A DNA stretch of 64,000 nucleotides from Candidatus Nitrosotenuis chungbukensis (lineage in GTDB: Archaea > Thermoproteota > Nitrososphaeria > Nitrososphaerales > Nitrosopumilaceae). The DNA lies in NCBI RefSeq assembly GCF_000685395.1, contig NZ_AVSQ01000020.1:1396-65395 (forward strand). Direction: 5' to 3'. Positions within the stretch are counted from its first letter, which is position 1. Each line of letters starts with the position of its first letter. Shown piece by piece: positions 62,206-64,000 of this stretch. The translations under genes and the position numbers were made by a program. Below the pieces are notes generated by a model, which saw nothing but the letters and a program-made list of their open reading frames with translations, did not search any database and was not told where the DNA came from.

Positions 62206-62757
62206 ATGACAGCCTCAGACAAATTTGGCATTGCTCTAGCGGTAGGAATAACTATCGTATTTGTTGCAATTGCAGGGTCTTTTGCATCTATGGAATCAAC
62301 TCCAGCACCGATGCCGGTTCCAGTACCAACTCCGGCTCCAGCACCGATGCCGGTTCCAGTACCAACTCCGGCTCCAGCTCCAGTTGAGGAAGCAATAGTG
62401 GAAGAAGAGCCAACTCCAGTTGAGGAAGCTCCGATGGAAGAAGAACCATCTGCACCATCAGCAGTTGACGTATCAATTCCAAAAGGATCTTCACTTCCAG
62501 GATGTGAAGAGAATGATGAATGTTTCATGCCAAGCATGGTAACAGTTAGTGTAGATGGCACTGTAACATGGACAAATGATGATACAGCGGCACATACAGT
62601 AACTAGTGGAACAGCATCAGATGGACCAGACGGCGTATTCGACAGCAGTATTCTCATGGCAGGAAAGACATTTGAGCATACGTTTGACGAAGAAGGAAGT
62701 TATGATTACTTCTGCGTTGTTCATCCATGGATGACAGGAAACGTCACAGTAGAGTAG
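62206..62757 (+). CDS. plastocyanin-like blue copper protein, membrane-anchored
   Basis: 183 residues: N-terminal membrane segment (GIALAVGITIVFVAIAGSF), Pro-Ala-Met-Val linker of exact 12-residue repeats, acidic linker (EEAIVEEEPTPVEE), and a cupredoxin domain with Cu ligands His (AAHTVTSG), Cys and His (YFCVVHPWM) and Met (HPWMTG). Ammonia-oxidising archaea have many such proteins; they may carry electrons between ammonia oxidation and the respiratory chain. Confidence 0.9.
   Translation: MTASDKFGIALAVGITIVFVAIAGSFASMESTPAPMPVPVPTPAPAPMPVPVPTPAPAPVEEAIVEEEPTPVEEAPMEEEPSAPSAVDVSIPKGSSLPGCEENDECFMPSMVTVSVDGTVTWTNDDTAAHTVTSGTASDGPDGVFDSSILMAGKTFEHTFDEEGSYDYFCVVHPWMTGNVTVE
62302..62373 (+). 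repeat. exact 36-bp tandem repeat in the linker of the copper protein
   Basis: Unit starts CCAGCACCGATGCCGGTTCC; two identical copies at 62302-62337 and 62338-62373, encoding PAPMPVPVPTPA twice. Recent duplication or homogenisation. Confidence 0.9.
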
Positions 62758-62810
62758 ACATTTCTGCATCAAATTCATTATTTTTCTTAATTTTTGAACA
62801 ACTGAAAAGA

Positions 62811-63365
62811 TCAGATTATTTTAGAAACATCTTGTGCCAGTTGATGTACTAGATTTTCATAGTCGACGCGATTTTTACCAATTTTTTCAAGCTTTAGTTT
62901 TTCAACTTCATCTAGGCTGTTGTTCACTTGATCAGAGTTTCCCTGTAGTCGCATTTCAGCCATCATAAACAGTCGGTTATTTTCCTTCCACAGGTGCGCA
63001 GATATGTGCTCAATGTATTCGCCGATATCAGATGCAAGCTTGGTAGAGGAGCCAGTCCCAAGGTATTCTTTTGCAGACTCTTCCATCCTGTCTGCGATTT
63101 GCCTTGTCATTTGATGTTCCATTAGCATGACGGCAATTGGCCCCATGTTGCGTGGCATTCCTGTCTGTTCCAGTGCTGGGAAAAGAGATTCTTCCTCCTT
63201 TCCATGGTGACATACATCGGTAAAGTTCTTGGAAAAATCAATCACAGGTAAAAGTATTGATTCAGGTATGGTTTTTCCATTTTTTAATAATTGCAGCGTT
63301 ACTTCCATTGATTTTATCACTTTTTCAATTAGGTCGTGATCCTTCCTTAATGACGCAGTAGACAC
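62811..63365 (-). CDS. hemerythrin-like (HHE) domain protein
   Basis: 184 residues with the iron-site spacing: HDLIEKVIK, then DFSKNFTDVCHHGKEEESLFP, then MLMEHQMTRQI and EYIEHISAHLWKENN. It would bind O2 or NO or sense redox with a di-iron site; in a nitrifier this may relate to NO stress. Extra C-terminal helix with no motif. Confidence 0.85.
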   Translation of the reverse strand: MSTASLRKDHDLIEKVIKSMEVTLQLLKNGKTIPESILLPVIDFSKNFTDVCHHGKEEESLFPALEQTGMPRNMGPIAVMLMEHQMTRQIADRMEESAKEYLGTGSSTKLASDIGEYIEHISAHLWKENNRLFMMAEMRLQGNSDQVNNSLDEVEKLKLEKIGKNRVDYENLVHQLAQDVSKII

Positions 63366-63407
63366 AATATGATTCGAAATTCATATGGAATTTAAATCTA
63401 ATTTGAA

Positions 63408-64000
63408 CTACAGAAATTCGTCTAGTGAGTTTTCACGCAATGGCTGTGCGTCAAACCCCATTTTTACCAAATCCGCCGCAAATTCTTCGACAAAACCATG
63501 TACGGTGTAGATTTTTTCTGCACCTGTCCTTTTTACCAAGTCGATTAATTCATCATAGTCACAATGATCGCTTAGCGGCATTGAATAGTCATTTTTCCGA
63601 CCATAAGAAAGACCAGATTTTGCCCAGCCACTAAATCCTATTGTAACTGCACCATACTTTGATTTCATGTCTTTAATGAATTGGTTACTTTCAGACATTA
63701 GCGGTGCAACCATAACCCATGGTTTTTTCTCAAGCAATCCTTTTGAGGCAGCTTCAGTGTGTCCAAGTCCTGGTTTAATGTCAATTCCTAATTTTCTGTG
63801 CAGGTCGTTCATTTCTTTGACTGAATCATGATAATACACGGGATCCCAATGGCCAAAAAGATGGGATAGGGTTTGTGCCTTTCCAAGCTGGTATCCAAGC
63901 AGTATGACCGGTTTTCCTTTGTTATACAATTCTGAGATCAACTCGTTTACTTTTTTAATCGTCTCATCTAGCCTTGGGAAGACAAATTCGGGTTTGCCAA
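63408..64000 (-). CDS. metallo-beta-lactamase/beta-CASP-type nuclease, C-terminal part (5' end outside window)
   Basis: The frame is open to base 64000. Residues seen (KPEFVFPRLDETIKKVNELI..., VILLGYQLGKAQTL, GHTEAASKGLLEKKPWVMVAPLM, FSGWAKSG, DHCDYDELIDLVKRTGAEKIYTVHGF) match the ligase-associated DNA exonuclease/mRNA 3'-processing group. The His ligand of the last motif is in YTVHGF. The enzyme acts on DNA or RNA ends. Homology is recognised by pattern; the N-terminal metal-binding half is missing. Confidence 0.7.
   Translation of the reverse strand, partial: GKPEFVFPRLDETIKKVNELISELYNKGKPVILLGYQLGKAQTLSHLFGHWDPVYYHDSVKEMNDLHRKLGIDIKPGLGHTEAASKGLLEKKPWVMVAPLMSESNQFIKDMKSKYGAVTIGFSGWAKSGLSYGRKNDYSMPLSDHCDYDELIDLVKRTGAEKIYTVHGFVEEFAADLVKMGFDAQPLRENSLDEFL

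Noticed and set aside
62302-62373. CRISPR-like repeat
   Set aside because: Two adjacent copies without spacers inside a coding region; encodes a Pro-rich linker.

Overview
The window looks like an AT-rich chromosome segment of an ammonia-oxidising archaeon (Nitrososphaerota/Thaumarchaeota, probably of the Nitrosopumilus/Nitrosarchaeum/Nitrosotenuis kind). The signs are a Cdv/ESCRT locus with a Vps4-type ATPase, a malonic-semialdehyde-reductase-type iron alcohol dehydrogenase of the 3-hydroxypropionate/4-hydroxybutyrate (3HP/4HB) cycle, a cupredoxin with a Pro-rich linker, TrmB and DtxR regulators, many TTG/GTG starts, and TATA boxes 25-31 nt before start codons, typical of leaderless archaeal mRNAs. 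The genus is inference; no rRNA or tRNA gene was found.

Layout. 0-3.5 kb is a carbon-related block: end of a SbtA-type bicarbonate transporter, its PII-like partner, a candidate structured RNA, a two-module SDR resembling the C-terminal half of Chloroflexus malonyl-CoA reductase, and a MaoC-like protein. 3.5-13 kb holds TSUP, DUF192, DtxR and PIN-ATPase-KH genes and a two-component cluster (kinases, receiver proteins, an HPt protein). 13.4-16 kb has TldD and a base-excision repair pair (family-4 UDG and alkyladenine glycosylase). 18-20 kb has another receiver/kinase set. 20-22 kb has a Zn-KH protein with aspS. 22.2-27.1 kb is the ilvB-ilvN-leuA-leuB operon, preceded by a short Val/Leu-rich ORF inside a strong hairpin, which looks like an attenuator. 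27.6-30 kb has an LsrF-like aldolase with a Pro/Gln repeat tail and a zinc alcohol dehydrogenase. 31.5-32.8 kb is a mobile element with about 30-bp terminal inverted repeats around a frameshifted tnpB. 34.1-38.5 kb is carAB, with carB broken near its 5' end by a 21-bp in-frame insertion carrying a stop. 38.6-40.9 kb is an operon of an ESCRT-III-like protein, a novel small protein and CdvC.

41-52 kb carries TrmB, RidA, DHH phosphoesterase, citrate synthase, glycerate kinase, an agmatinase-family enzyme, the alcohol dehydrogenase of the 3HP/4HB cycle, an F420/LLM oxidoreductase, a degenerate HD protein and a RusA-like protein. 53.4-60.8 kb carries uvrB and uvrA-uvrC, a bacterial-type excision repair set, separated by small genes and a likely self-regulated gene. 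The end holds a HEPN-like protein, a transporter remnant, a cupredoxin, a hemerythrin and a partial metallo-beta-lactamase nuclease.

The strongest candidates for something undescribed are the ilvB leader (attenuation in an archaeon), the malonyl-CoA-reductase-like SDR (this step has lacked a clear thaumarchaeal enzyme), the interrupted carB, the structured RNA at about 1.0-1.2 kb, and the tnpB unit bounded by long inverted repeats.
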